Positions 17,541-25,007 of a stretch of DNA of 64,000 nt are shown piece by piece. The DNA lies in assembly GCF_014646695.1 (NCBI RefSeq), contig NZ_BMNT01000021.1, positions 42,020 through 106,019 of the forward strand, in the 5' to 3' direction. Within the stretch, counting starts at the first letter, position 1, and each line of letters begins with the position of its first letter. The notes below the pieces were generated by a model. The model made no database searches. It saw nothing but the letters and a program-made list of their open reading frames with translations, and had not been told where the DNA came from. The DNA is from Sphaerisporangium melleum (GTDB lineage: Bacteria; Actinomycetota; Actinomycetes; Streptosporangiales; Streptosporangiaceae). A program made the translations under genes and the position numbers.

Positions 17541-17554
17541 TGGGAGCGCTCCCA
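17541..17554. promoter_or_regulatory. CebR operator, distal, upstream of cebE
   Basis: A second perfect TGGGAGCGCTCCCA copy. The centre-to-centre distance to the proximal site is 131 bases, about 12.5 helical turns. The pair may allow looping or give graded repression. The 476-base gap between cebE and the CHAP gene otherwise holds promoter sequence and the CHAP terminator. Confidence 0.88.
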
Positions 17555-17670
17555 CCCCTAGTGGTGCAGTCGGGCGCAAATCATCCATGCGCCATCGTAG
17601 TGAGCGCCCCGGCGCGCCCGCGACGCGCCGGCGGCCGCTTCCGCCGCGAGGGTGCTCCGGACATGAAGGC

Positions 17671-17704
17671 GCCGCACGCCGATGGAGTCGATCGGGCGTG
17701 CGGC
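17671..17704 (-). terminator. Terminator hairpin after the CHAP gene
   Basis: A perfect 10-bp stem (17671-17680 with 17695-17704) with a 14-nt loop lies 53 bases downstream of the CHAP stop codon on the minus strand. Confidence 0.55.
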
Positions 17705-17756
17705 ACGGAGGGAGCGGGGCCGGCGGCGGAGAGGTCCGCGCCGCCGGCGTGGTCGG

Positions 17757-18461
17757 TCAGGCGGCGAAGTCCGGGTAGCCGTAGCCGACGACCTGCGCGG
17801 CCGGCCGGGTGCGGATCTCCACCTTGCCGCCGGAGGTGTTGCCCTCGACGGTCTTGATGGTGCCGTCGCCGTTGTCCTTGATGACGAACCCGACGTGCTC
17901 GATGCTGTCGATGCTCTTGCCGCCGTTGAAGGAGAAGAACACCACCGCGCCGGGCTTGGGCGTGGTGCCCCAGCGGTCGCGCGCCGCGAACCACTTGGCG
18001 TGCTCGACGGTGTAGGCGTCCTCGCCGACGGTCTCCTGCATGCCGAGCTGCGCGCCGACCCAGGAGACGAACATGTCGCACCAGGAGGCGTTGGCGTACC
18101 CGGCGATCGAGCCGGTGTCGCGTGCCACCGTCTCTCGCGCGCGCGGGATGCTCATGTACCAGGAGTGGAACTTGGTTCCGCCGCCCGTGCCGTTCTCGGT
18201 GATGCCGACCTGCTTCACCGCCAGGGCGATCAGTTGCTGGGCCGAGATGTGCCGGGCCGGGAGCCGTGCGGCGGCGGCCTCGTTGCGCGCGACGCCGACC
18301 ACGTTGTCCTTGGGCGCGACCTCGGCCGCCTGGGCCGACTGCGTGGCGAGTACGGTGCCGGTGACGACCTGTGCGAGTACGAGGCCGCCGAAGGCGAGCG
18401 CCTTCAGCCGGGTCTTCGGGGCATCGAGCAGCCGTGTCACGGACATTGCGAACAGAGACAA
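17757..18461 (-). CDS. Secreted CHAP-domain cell-wall hydrolase
   Basis: The 234-residue product has a signal peptide (basic start, hydrophobic LKALAFGGLVLAQVVTGTVL, cleavage near AQAAE) and a CHAP amidase/endopeptidase domain from about residue 72. Catalytic residues are Cys128 in NASWCDMFVSWVG, His189 in IEHVGFV and the polar residue around Glu206-Asn208 in TVEGNTS. It would cut peptidoglycan peptides or amide bonds in the wall. The start is the TTG at 18461 because AAGGAG lies 7 nt before it; the ATG at 18446 has no spaced RBS. The leader carries a c-di-AMP riboswitch, as is typical for actinobacterial wall hydrolases, so expression should fall when c-di-AMP is high. Confidence 0.9.
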   Translation of the reverse strand: MSLFAMSVTRLLDAPKTRLKALAFGGLVLAQVVTGTVLATQSAQAAEVAPKDNVVGVARNEAAAARLPARHISAQQLIALAVKQVGITENGTGGGTKFHSWYMSIPRARETVARDTGSIAGYANASWCDMFVSWVGAQLGMQETVGEDAYTVEHAKWFAARDRWGTTPKPGAVVFFSFNGGKSIDSIEHVGFVIKDNGDGTIKTVEGNTSGGKVEIRTRPAAQVVGYGYPDFAA

Positions 18462-18474
18462 GCCGAAACTCCTT

Positions 18475-18615
18475 CTGTCGGCCGCCTACCGGGTTAGCTG
18501 ACGGGTTCGGGCGTGAAGGTTCGCCCTACCGGCGGGCCCGTGGGCGGGCACGCCGGATTCACCCCAAGGAGAGGTGGGTCCCCGGCTCCGCGTGCGACGC
18601 GGACTCGGCGGCAGC
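18475..18615 (-). ncRNA. ydaO/yuaA-type cyclic di-AMP riboswitch
   Basis: On the minus strand the leader of the CHAP gene contains the highly conserved ydaO core: CTTGGGGTGAATCC (around 18555-18568), TAGGGCGAACCTTCACGCCC, then CGAACCCGTCAGCTAACCC and GGTAGGCGG (around 18482-18510). The outer helix can form between CTGCCGCC near 18607-18614 and GGCGGCCGACAG near the 3' end. The RBS of the CHAP gene lies directly after the aptamer, so ligand binding could act on termination or translation. Boundaries are approximate. Confidence 0.88.
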
Positions 18616-18736
18616 GCGTGACGGCGGGAGAGGGTCTCTCCACTGCGAACCGCGCGCGCTGGTGCAATCTCGGTCGATGCGGGCTCGCCCCGGACTGGGC
18701 GCCTCCCGTATCGAATTCCTCAGAGAGTAATACATC

Positions 18737-18763
18737 GGACAAACATCATGCAAGTAGGACAAA
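18737..18763 (-). repeat. Direct repeat GGACAAA x2 upstream of the riboswitch
   Basis: GGACAAA occurs at 18737-18743 and 18757-18763, exactly 20 bases apart (two helical turns), in a locally AT-rich stretch upstream of the riboswitch-CHAP transcript. It may be an activator or sigma-factor site. The rest of 18616-19058 shows no gene. Confidence 0.4.
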
Positions 18764-19058
18764 TCCCCCAGCGCTTCAGGGCCCGCGACGGCAAAGCCTT
18801 GCGCGGCGGAGACCGCCAACGGGGAGCGCGAGGGATTGACCTGCGCCGACGCGGGTACGGTACCGGCTTCCGCTCGCCGCCACGTCATCGCGTGCCTTCT
18901 GTGACCGGCGAGGCGCGAGTGTCATTCGTGGCCGGTCCGGCCGCCCGTGTCAAGTGGGACCGCTGTGACCGTTGGTGCGCGACGGCCCGGCCGTCGTCGG
19001 CCGCCGTTCATCGCCCGTTCCCCCGCCCGTAGCGTCGCCGGGCTAGGTTGCATGCGTC

Positions 19059-20090
19059 GTGAACGTGTCAATGCCCGGCGTGGAGAGCAACGGTCGAAAC
19101 CGCGTACGGGAGCAGGGGTCGGCCGTCGCCTGGGTGGAGTCTCCTCTCCAGTTGCTCTGCGCCGTCGAGGCGCGCCACGCCGGTCTGACCGGGCCGCGGG
19201 TCCGCGTGGTGACCCGCGGCAGGCTGCCCGGCCTGCGCGTCACCCGCGCCGAGCTCGGCGCGCTCGACCTTCCCGAAGGGCTGGACATCGAGACCGCCGA
19301 CGACCGGTTGCCCCGGCCCGGCCGGCGCGATACCTGGGTGCTCGGCGACGCCTTCTCCGGGCGCGTGCAGCTCACCTCGCTGACCGCCTTCCCCTCCCGC
19401 ATGGTCGTGGTCGACGACGGGCTGGCCACGATCCGCCTGCTCGAGCTGCTGGCCGCGGGCTTCGGCGCACCCCTGCTGCGCGCCCGCGCCAAGGCCGCCT
19501 CGTCCCGCCGCGCGCTCGGCATCGCGACGGGCATCCGCCTGCGGGCCGCCGCCAGGGCCGGCCGCCTGACGATCTTCACCGCGCTGCCCGTGCCCGCGGG
19601 CCTGGCCGAAGCGGTGCGCGGCCTCGGCGCCGAACTGGTCACCCACGACTTCCCCTGGCTGCGCTCGCAGCCGGTGGCCACCCATCCCCGGCCGCCGGAG
19701 AACACCGTGGTCCTCGGCACCTCGCTGGTGCGCAACGGGCTGATCCACCGCGACCGCTACCTCGACTGGCTGTTCGCCCTGGAAGGGCCGCTGGCCTACT
19801 ACCCGCACCGCAGGGAGGACCCCGGCGACCTCGCCGCGGTACGCGGCCATCCCGGGGTCACCGTGTACGACGCCGGGGTCCCGGTCGAGATGACCCTGCG
19901 CGACCTGCGCCCCGGGCAGCGCGTCCTCAGTCTGCCGTCCACGGCCGTCACCTCGCTGCGGGTCCTGCTGGCGGCGCGCGGGGTGCCCGTCGAGACCGTG
20001 GACGTGCCCGATGACTGGTGGACTCCCTCCGCGTCGGTCTCGCTCCGATCGCACCTGCAGATGTTCGCGCACGAAAGGGCTACTCCTTGA
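19059..20090 (+). CDS. Putative glycosyltransferase (GT52/sialyltransferase-like N-terminus), nonulosonate cluster
   Basis: The 343-residue product begins, after a short leader, with AVAWVESPLQLLCAVEA, which resembles the N-terminal strand-helix of GT52 and related sialyltransferase-like proteins (a TPLQ/SPLQ motif). Later blocks (VVVDDGLATIRLLELL, HRDRYLDWLF, YYPHRREDP, VLSLPSTAVTSLRVLL) fit a GT-B-like fold with a C-terminal nucleotide-sugar half. Neighbours are three further transferase-like genes and CMP-nonulosonate synthesis, which supports transfer of a nonulosonate or a sugar onto such a polymer. The GTG start has TAGGTT (19044-19049) 9 nt before it, suggesting a leaderless mRNA. Its stop overlaps the next start (TTGA). 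Family assignment is by recollection and moderate. Confidence 0.6.
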   Translation: MNVSMPGVESNGRNRVREQGSAVAWVESPLQLLCAVEARHAGLTGPRVRVVTRGRLPGLRVTRAELGALDLPEGLDIETADDRLPRPGRRDTWVLGDAFSGRVQLTSLTAFPSRMVVVDDGLATIRLLELLAAGFGAPLLRARAKAASSRRALGIATGIRLRAAARAGRLTIFTALPVPAGLAEAVRGLGAELVTHDFPWLRSQPVATHPRPPENTVVLGTSLVRNGLIHRDRYLDWLFALEGPLAYYPHRREDPGDLAAVRGHPGVTVYDAGVPVEMTLRDLRPGQRVLSLPSTAVTSLRVLLAARGVPVETVDVPDDWWTPSASVSLRSHLQMFAHERATP

Positions 20091-21298
20091 GCCGGGTTCT
20101 CGCCGTCGCCGATTCGGACTCCTATCTGAAGTGGGCGGCGGGTCTGCTCGACCAGCTTCCGGCCGGCTGGACCTCGACGCTGACGGTCGTGCGCACGCCG
20201 ATCGTCCCCTCGCAGGCCCAGATCGCCGCCGCCGTGAGCGGCACCCGGGCCGGCGCGGGCGAGCCGCCCGCCGTGGTCGCCGCGCGGGCGCTGCGCCGGA
20301 TGGCCGAGCGCGACCGGCCGGACGCCATCCTGCTGGCCTGCACCGGACCGGTGGTCGACGTGCTGGCCGGCGGGGTGCTCGAAGGCCTGCGCCCCCGCCC
20401 GGTCCTGGTGTCCGGACTGCCCGGCATCTCCATCCCCGCCACCGAGAAGGCCTGGCTGTACCGGGGCGGTTGCGACCTGTTCGTCGTGCACAGCGGCAGG
20501 GAGGTCGAGGAGTTCGGCCGCATCGGCAAGGAGCTCGGCGCGTCCGGCGCGATGGCCCTGGCCCGCCTGCCCTACCTCGACCATCTGGACGCCTTCGGCG
20601 GGACCGGGAACCGCCTGGTGTTCGCCACCCAGGCCAAGGTGCCCAAGCGGCGCGACGACAGGGAGAGCATCCTGCTCGCCCTCGCCCGGCTGGCCGAGAG
20701 CCGTCCCGGCCTGGACGTCGTGGTCAAACTGCGCGCCCTGGAGAACGAGCGGCAGACCCACAACGAGCGCTACCACTACGAGCGCCTGTGGCGGGCGCTG
20801 GCCGAGTCCGGCCAGGTGCGCCCGGACGCCGTCCGTTTCGCGGCCGGGCCGATGCGCGAGCACCTGGCGGCCGCGGCCGGGTTCGTCACGGTCAGCTCCA
20901 CCGCGGCACTGGAGGCCATCGCGGGGCGGGTCCCGCTGCTGGTGCTGTCGGACTTCGGGGTCAGCGCCGAGATGATCAATCTGGTCTTCGAGGACAGCGG
21001 CTGCCTGGGCACCCTGGACGACCTGGCCCGCGGCGACCTGCGCCGGCCCACGGCCGCCTGGTGCGAGGCCAACTACTTCCACGACCCGGCCACAGGTGAC
21101 TGGGTCGCCAAGCTGGACGCGCTCGTCGCCCAGGCACGCGCGGGCACGCTCGCCCCGGTGCGCTCCCTGCTCGACGGGCCCGAGCACGCCGCCGCCCGGC
21201 GCAAGGCCCGGCTGCGCGTGGAGGTCCCGCCGAACGTGCTGCGCGCGGGCTACCGCGCGAGCCGCCGTGTCCGCCGTTACCTGAAGGCCCTGGGCTGA
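20087..21298 (+). CDS. Putative glycosyltransferase (DUF6716-like)
   Basis: The 403-residue product starts SRVLAVADSDSYLKWAAGLL and contains LLACTGPVVDVLAGGVLEGL, VLVSGLPGISIPATEKAWLY, VVKLRALENERQTHNER and FVTVSSTAALEAIAGRVPLL. The last block, a serine/threonine-rich loop before a helix, resembles the nucleotide-sugar site of GT-B enzymes and CDP-glycerol/polysialyl transferase-like proteins. I recall this family as DUF6716, found beside nonulosonate genes in actinobacteria; no search was run. The TTG start overlaps the previous stop and has AAAGGG 7 nt upstream. With its upstream partner it forms a two-gene operon. No membrane helix or signal peptide is seen, so it works in the cytoplasm. 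Confidence 0.65.
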   Translation: MSRVLAVADSDSYLKWAAGLLDQLPAGWTSTLTVVRTPIVPSQAQIAAAVSGTRAGAGEPPAVVAARALRRMAERDRPDAILLACTGPVVDVLAGGVLEGLRPRPVLVSGLPGISIPATEKAWLYRGGCDLFVVHSGREVEEFGRIGKELGASGAMALARLPYLDHLDAFGGTGNRLVFATQAKVPKRRDDRESILLALARLAESRPGLDVVVKLRALENERQTHNERYHYERLWRALAESGQVRPDAVRFAAGPMREHLAAAAGFVTVSSTAALEAIAGRVPLLVLSDFGVSAEMINLVFEDSGCLGTLDDLARGDLRRPTAAWCEANYFHDPATGDWVAKLDALVAQARAGTLAPVRSLLDGPEHAAARRKARLRVEVPPNVLRAGYRASRRVRRYLKALG

Positions 21299-21401
21299 GC
21301 CGGCCGTGAAACTTTCGCGCCGCCCGGGCCGCCCGCGGAAGATCGGCGAAGGCCCGTGGCGGTGACACCCCTGCCGGGGGCATGAGCTCGCGCGCACCTC
21401 G

Positions 21402-21429
21402 TTGACATCCGGTGACCCGCGCCCACAAT
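21402..21429 (+). promoter_or_regulatory. Sigma70-like promoter of the GH10 gene
   Basis: TTGACA (21402-21407), a 16-bp spacer and CACAAT (21424-21429). An in-frame ATG at 21428 falls inside the -10 box, so translation must start downstream, which supports the ATG at 21467. Confidence 0.6.
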
Positions 21430-21466
21430 GGGTGCCGACGACGGCCGGGCGACGAGAGGGACCGCG

Positions 21467-22654
21467 ATGCCAGCGACATGCGAACCCGCGCCCAACCGGC
21501 ACCGGCGATCGCGTGGCGTCCGCGCGGCGCTCTCCCTGTGCGCGGCAGCCGTCCTGTGCGCGGGCCTTGCCATCGCGCCCGCCGCGGCCGCCGGCGCCGG
21601 GGCCGCCACGCTGGGGCAGGCGGCCGCCGCCACCGGCCGGTACTTCGGCGCCGCGGTGTCGGCGCGCTACCTGGACCAGGCGCCGTACACCGAGGTCCTC
21701 GACCGCGAGTTCACCTCGCTCACCCCCGAGACCGAGATGCACTGGGACGTGGTGGAGCCCGCGCGCGGCGCGTTCAACTTCACGCCCGCCGACCGCGTCG
21801 TCGCGCACGCCGAGAGCAAGGGCATGCGGGTGCGCGGGCGCAGCCTGGTCGACAGCCCGCACTCGCTCTGGACGGGCAACCTCTCCACCGCCCAGGACAG
21901 CACGCAGGCGATGGTCACCCACATCACCGCGGTGGCCGGGCACTACCGGGGGAGGATCCACAGCTGGGACGTGGTGAGCGAGGCGTACACCTCGGCCGGG
22001 ACACTGCTCCCCACCCTGTGGCAGCGGCGCATCGGATCGAGTTACCTGGAGCTGGCGTTCCGGACCGCCCGGCAGGCCGACCCGGCCGCCCGGCTGTGCT
22101 ACAACGACTACGGCATCGAGGACCTGAACGCCGCCAAGACCCGCGCCGTGGTCGCCATGGTCAAGGACTTCAAGAACCGCGGCGTGCCGATCGACTGCGT
22201 CGGGCTTGAATCGCATTTCGACCCGAACGTCCCGTTGCCCGCGGGCTACGCCCAGACCATCGCGCAGTTCGCCGCGCTCGGCGTCGATGTGCAGATCACC
22301 GAGCTGGACATCATCGGCTCGGGCACGGCGCAGGCCGACGCCTACCGCAGGGCGGTCGGCGCCTGCGTGTCGGTGCCGCGCTGCACCGGCGTCACCGTCT
22401 GGGGCGTGACCGACAAGTACTCCTGGCGCAGCGGCGGCACCCCGCTGCTGTTCGACGCCGCCTACGCCAAGAAGCCCGCCTACCACGCCGCGCTGTCCGC
22501 CTTCGCCGTGTGCGCCACCCCGGCCGGCGACGTACGCGCGCTGCCGCAGGCCGGGGCCGATCACGCGCTGCCGCCCGCGGGGCCCGATCGCGCGCTGCCG
22601 CACGCCGTGGCCGGTTCCGGGGTCGTCTGCTCGGCGTCGCCGGCGGGCGGTTAG
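21467..22654 (+). CDS. Secreted GH10-like protein with altered -1 subsite
   Basis: The 395-residue protein has a signal peptide (RGVRAALSLCAAAVLCAGLAI, cleavage near AAAA) and a family 10 xylanase barrel with both catalytic glutamates: acid/base Glu172 (WDVVSEAY) and nucleophile Glu279 (ITELD). Several residues that normally hold the -1 xylose are changed: TPENEMKW reads TPETEMHW (residues 86-93), LVWHSQ reads LVDSPH (127-132), the Asn before the acid/base is Ser171, and LQSH reads LESH (247-250). The fold and catalytic pair are kept but the sugar site is rebuilt, so xylan may not be the substrate. The C-terminus is an ALP-x-AG tail with three near repeats. GAGAGGG lies before the ATG. It overlaps the convergent polysialyltransferase-like gene by 4 bases and sits inside the glycan cluster. 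Confidence 0.8.
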   Translation: MPATCEPAPNRHRRSRGVRAALSLCAAAVLCAGLAIAPAAAAGAGAATLGQAAAATGRYFGAAVSARYLDQAPYTEVLDREFTSLTPETEMHWDVVEPARGAFNFTPADRVVAHAESKGMRVRGRSLVDSPHSLWTGNLSTAQDSTQAMVTHITAVAGHYRGRIHSWDVVSEAYTSAGTLLPTLWQRRIGSSYLELAFRTARQADPAARLCYNDYGIEDLNAAKTRAVVAMVKDFKNRGVPIDCVGLESHFDPNVPLPAGYAQTIAQFAALGVDVQITELDIIGSGTAQADAYRRAVGACVSVPRCTGVTVWGVTDKYSWRSGGTPLLFDAAYAKKPAYHAALSAFAVCATPAGDVRALPQAGADHALPPAGPDRALPHAVAGSGVVCSASPAGG

Positions 22655-23922
22655 CGGGACAGGGCGCGGCGCAGGCGGGCGAGCGGACGGTCGCGCGACG
22701 GCCGGACGGGCTCGGGCAGTAGGCCGACCGAGGCCAGGCGGCGGTTCTTGAAGTAGCGGGCCTGCGCGCCGTGGGTCTCGATGTAGCCGGCCGCGACCTC
22801 GCGCAGCGCCGGGTAGTGCTCGCTCTGCATGCAGAAACCCACCGCCTCCACCAGCGCCCGCAGCTCGACCTCCGGCGGCTCGGTGATCGACCCGTCCAGG
22901 GACAGCCGCGGCACGGTGGCGTCCACGATGGTCACCGGCACCCGGTTGCTGTTCTCGTACGGCGCGAGCCGTTCCAGCACCAGGTCACAGCCCATGGTGG
23001 CGACCGGGATGCCGAACAGCCGGCTTGCGGTCACCAGGGCGGTGGAGAAGCAGCCCACGACGAGCTGCGGGCGCAGCGCCGAAAAGCACGCCTCGGCCGG
23101 CACGGTGTCGCCGGCCACGCACAGCTCCACGCCGAGCTCCCGCGCCACCTCGCGCAGCAGCCGCGCGTGGTGCCCGCCGGCCGCCGGGTGCGGCTTGAAC
23201 AGCACGCTGCGGTGACCGCGCGCGGCCAGGGCCCGCAGCATGTCCGCGTGCAGCTCGGCCTCCTCCTCGGCGGTGACGATGTCCAGCGCCGACAGGTACT
23301 GGCCGAGGATGACCGCCTCGCCGGACAGGCCGGTCGGGGGCGGCATCTCCGCGAGCACCCGGCGGAACGCCTCGTCCGGGAGCGGGTCGGGGGCGACGCC
23401 GACCTCGCGCAGCAGCAGCGGGGTGAGCTCGGGCACGAGGTCCAGGTGGAGCAGCCGGGTGATCCGGCCGGAGGTCTCCAGGGGCAGCGGGTCGCGCGTC
23501 GGCCCGTAGCTCATCAGCCCGTCGGAGTAGACGGTGATCGGGCAGTCGCGCACCAGCGCCGCCACCGTCCGCGCCGGTGGCACGGCCACCGACTCCAGCA
23601 CCAGCTCGCCGGCCCCCTCGCCCAGCGAGAGATGGGAGCGCACCAGGCGCTCCAGCATCGGCACCTCGACGACCCGCGCCTTCCAGTCGGACGGGTGCAG
23701 AGGCGCGATGATCTCGTTCCACGACCAGACCTCGTCGAAGCGCGGCCGCAGGGCCGAGAACCCCGGCGCCTCGTCCAGGGACGGGGTGACCTCGGGGATG
23801 GCGGCGTTGTTCGACACCAGCAGGATCCGGCGCCCCTCGTGCGGGCCGAACCTGCCGGCGTCCATGGCGGCGGCCAGGGTCATCGCCCCGAACAGGGTGG
23901 AGCTGTAGAAGACCTGCGTCAT
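22651..23922 (-). CDS. Alpha-2,8-polysialyltransferase-like glycosyltransferase
   Basis: The 423-residue product has the layout of the bacterial polysialyltransferase family: an N-terminal QVFYSSTLFGAMTLAAAMDAG strand-helix (split here to its core), the central VILGQYLSALDIVTAEEE, then FKPHPAAGGHHARLL (the HP motif) and VVGCFSTALVTASRLFGIPV (the S/T motif), which bind CMP-sugar in GT-B enzymes of this type. It probably adds nonulosonate residues, supplied as CMP esters by the protein at 25008, to a polymer. The ATG overlaps the upstream GT2 stop (ATGA) with GAGGAG 8 nt before it. Linkage and acceptor are not known; actinomycete walls are known to carry Kdn-containing teichulosonic acids, a fitting product. 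Confidence 0.8.
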   Translation of the reverse strand: MTQVFYSSTLFGAMTLAAAMDAGRFGPHEGRRILLVSNNAAIPEVTPSLDEAPGFSALRPRFDEVWSWNEIIAPLHPSDWKARVVEVPMLERLVRSHLSLGEGAGELVLESVAVPPARTVAALVRDCPITVYSDGLMSYGPTRDPLPLETSGRITRLLHLDLVPELTPLLLREVGVAPDPLPDEAFRRVLAEMPPPTGLSGEAVILGQYLSALDIVTAEEEAELHADMLRALAARGHRSVLFKPHPAAGGHHARLLREVARELGVELCVAGDTVPAEACFSALRPQLVVGCFSTALVTASRLFGIPVATMGCDLVLERLAPYENSNRVPVTIVDATVPRLSLDGSITEPPEVELRALVEAVGFCMQSEHYPALREVAAGYIETHGAQARYFKNRRLASVGLLPEPVRPSRDRPLARLRRALSR

Positions 23923-24875
23923 GTCGCGTGCTCCTCGGTCCGCCGTCGGGGAAGAAGAGGCCCGATCAGGGCCTGGCGCTCCTCGTCCAGGCCCGTCTGC
24001 TCCAGCAGCTCCGCGGGGAGGCCGGCCAGCAGGTCGCGCGCCCGGTCCTCGAAACGGGCCCGCAGCGCGGGGGAGAACCGGTCGCCGAGCTCCAGATGGT
24101 GGGCCAGCAGCGCGCAGAAGGTGCGCACCGCCTTGGGCAGCAGGTGCGGTTCGCCCTCGATCTGCTTGAACACCAGCTCGAACGCGTCGAAGAAGTGCAG
24201 CTGCCGCTCGTCGCCGACCTGGGTCAGCGACGTGGGCACCAGCCGCCGGTAGAACAGCCCGGCCAGGGAGACGACGGCGTACGAGCGGGCCTCGCGGTGC
24301 AGCCGCCAGATCCACGGGCGGTCCTCGGCGGTGTGCAGGTGGCCGGGGAAGGCCAGCAGGTCGCCCAGCGAGCGCCGGTAGATCCCGGCCCAGGCGTAGG
24401 GGTAGTCGACCATGGTCCGGCCCGTGGCGGGCAGGATGCCGTCCCGCGGGTCGAGCACCACCCCGCGCCGGGCCTGCGGCGCCCGGTGGACCGCCCGCTT
24501 GCGCCCCTCCACCTGGACGTGGTCCACCCGGACGAAGTCGCAGCCGAGCCCGTCGATCGCCTCCACCAGATGGGACAGGTAGCCACGGCCCAGCCAGTCG
24601 TCGCCGTCCAGGAAGGTGACGTAGGTGCCCGAGGCCAGCGACAGGCCCGCGTTGCGCGCGTCGGCCAGCCCCACCGGGGCGGCGTTGCGCAGCACGGTCA
24701 GGCCCGGCAGCCGGCCGCGGAAGTCGTCGATGACCCGCGGGGTGGCGTCCGCCGAGCCGTCGTCGACGACGATGAACTCGAAACCCGGGCGCGCGTTGCG
24801 CTCCAGCGAGGTCAGCGCGTCCCCGATGAACGGCCCGGCGTCCCGCACCGGCACCACGACCGACAGCGTGATCAT
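23919..24875 (-). CDS. Family 2 glycosyltransferase
   Basis: The 318-residue cytoplasmic enzyme has a GT-A domain: SVVVPVRDAGPFIGDALTSL, the first acidic pair in IVVDDGSADATP, LADARNAGLSLASGTYVTFLDGDDW with the metal-binding DXD-like DGDD, and a helical C-terminal part (about 200-318) of unknown role. It transfers a sugar from a nucleotide donor and is translated together with the polysialyltransferase-like gene through an ATGA overlap. In the cluster it is a candidate for adding the non-nonulosonate sugar of a repeat unit or a linker sugar. The start ATG opens directly with the family's first strand. Confidence 0.87.
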   Translation of the reverse strand: MITLSVVVPVRDAGPFIGDALTSLERNARPGFEFIVVDDGSADATPRVIDDFRGRLPGLTVLRNAAPVGLADARNAGLSLASGTYVTFLDGDDWLGRGYLSHLVEAIDGLGCDFVRVDHVQVEGRKRAVHRAPQARRGVVLDPRDGILPATGRTMVDYPYAWAGIYRRSLGDLLAFPGHLHTAEDRPWIWRLHREARSYAVVSLAGLFYRRLVPTSLTQVGDERQLHFFDAFELVFKQIEGEPHLLPKAVRTFCALLAHHLELGDRFSPALRARFEDRARDLLAGLPAELLEQTGLDEERQALIGPLLPRRRTEEHAT

Positions 24876-24975
24876 CGGCGGTCTCCGCGCCGCGTGAGCG
24901 CGCCCGCCCCCATCGCCCGCCGCCGGCGCGCGTGCATCCCGTGGTCCCTTCCCTGGTTCGGTTTCGCTGGCAGAT

Positions 24976-25001
24976 CGGTCACCCGGTGTCCCGGGTGACC
25001 G
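24976..25001 (-). terminator. Hairpin after the tri-domain nonulosonate gene
   Basis: CGGTCACCCGG and CCGGGTGACCG form a perfect 11-bp stem with a 4-nt loop, 7 bases past the stop codon on the minus strand. It would end or attenuate transcription before the GT2 gene, so the two downstream glycosyltransferase genes may have their own promoter in the 132-base gap. Confidence 0.65.
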
Positions 25002-25007
25002 GTGACC

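Noticed and set aside
19799-22603. 934-codon open minus-strand frame under the glycosyltransferase and GH10 genes
   Set aside because: It is antisense to three genes with domain motifs and consists mainly of Gly/Arg/Val/His; it is a GC shadow.
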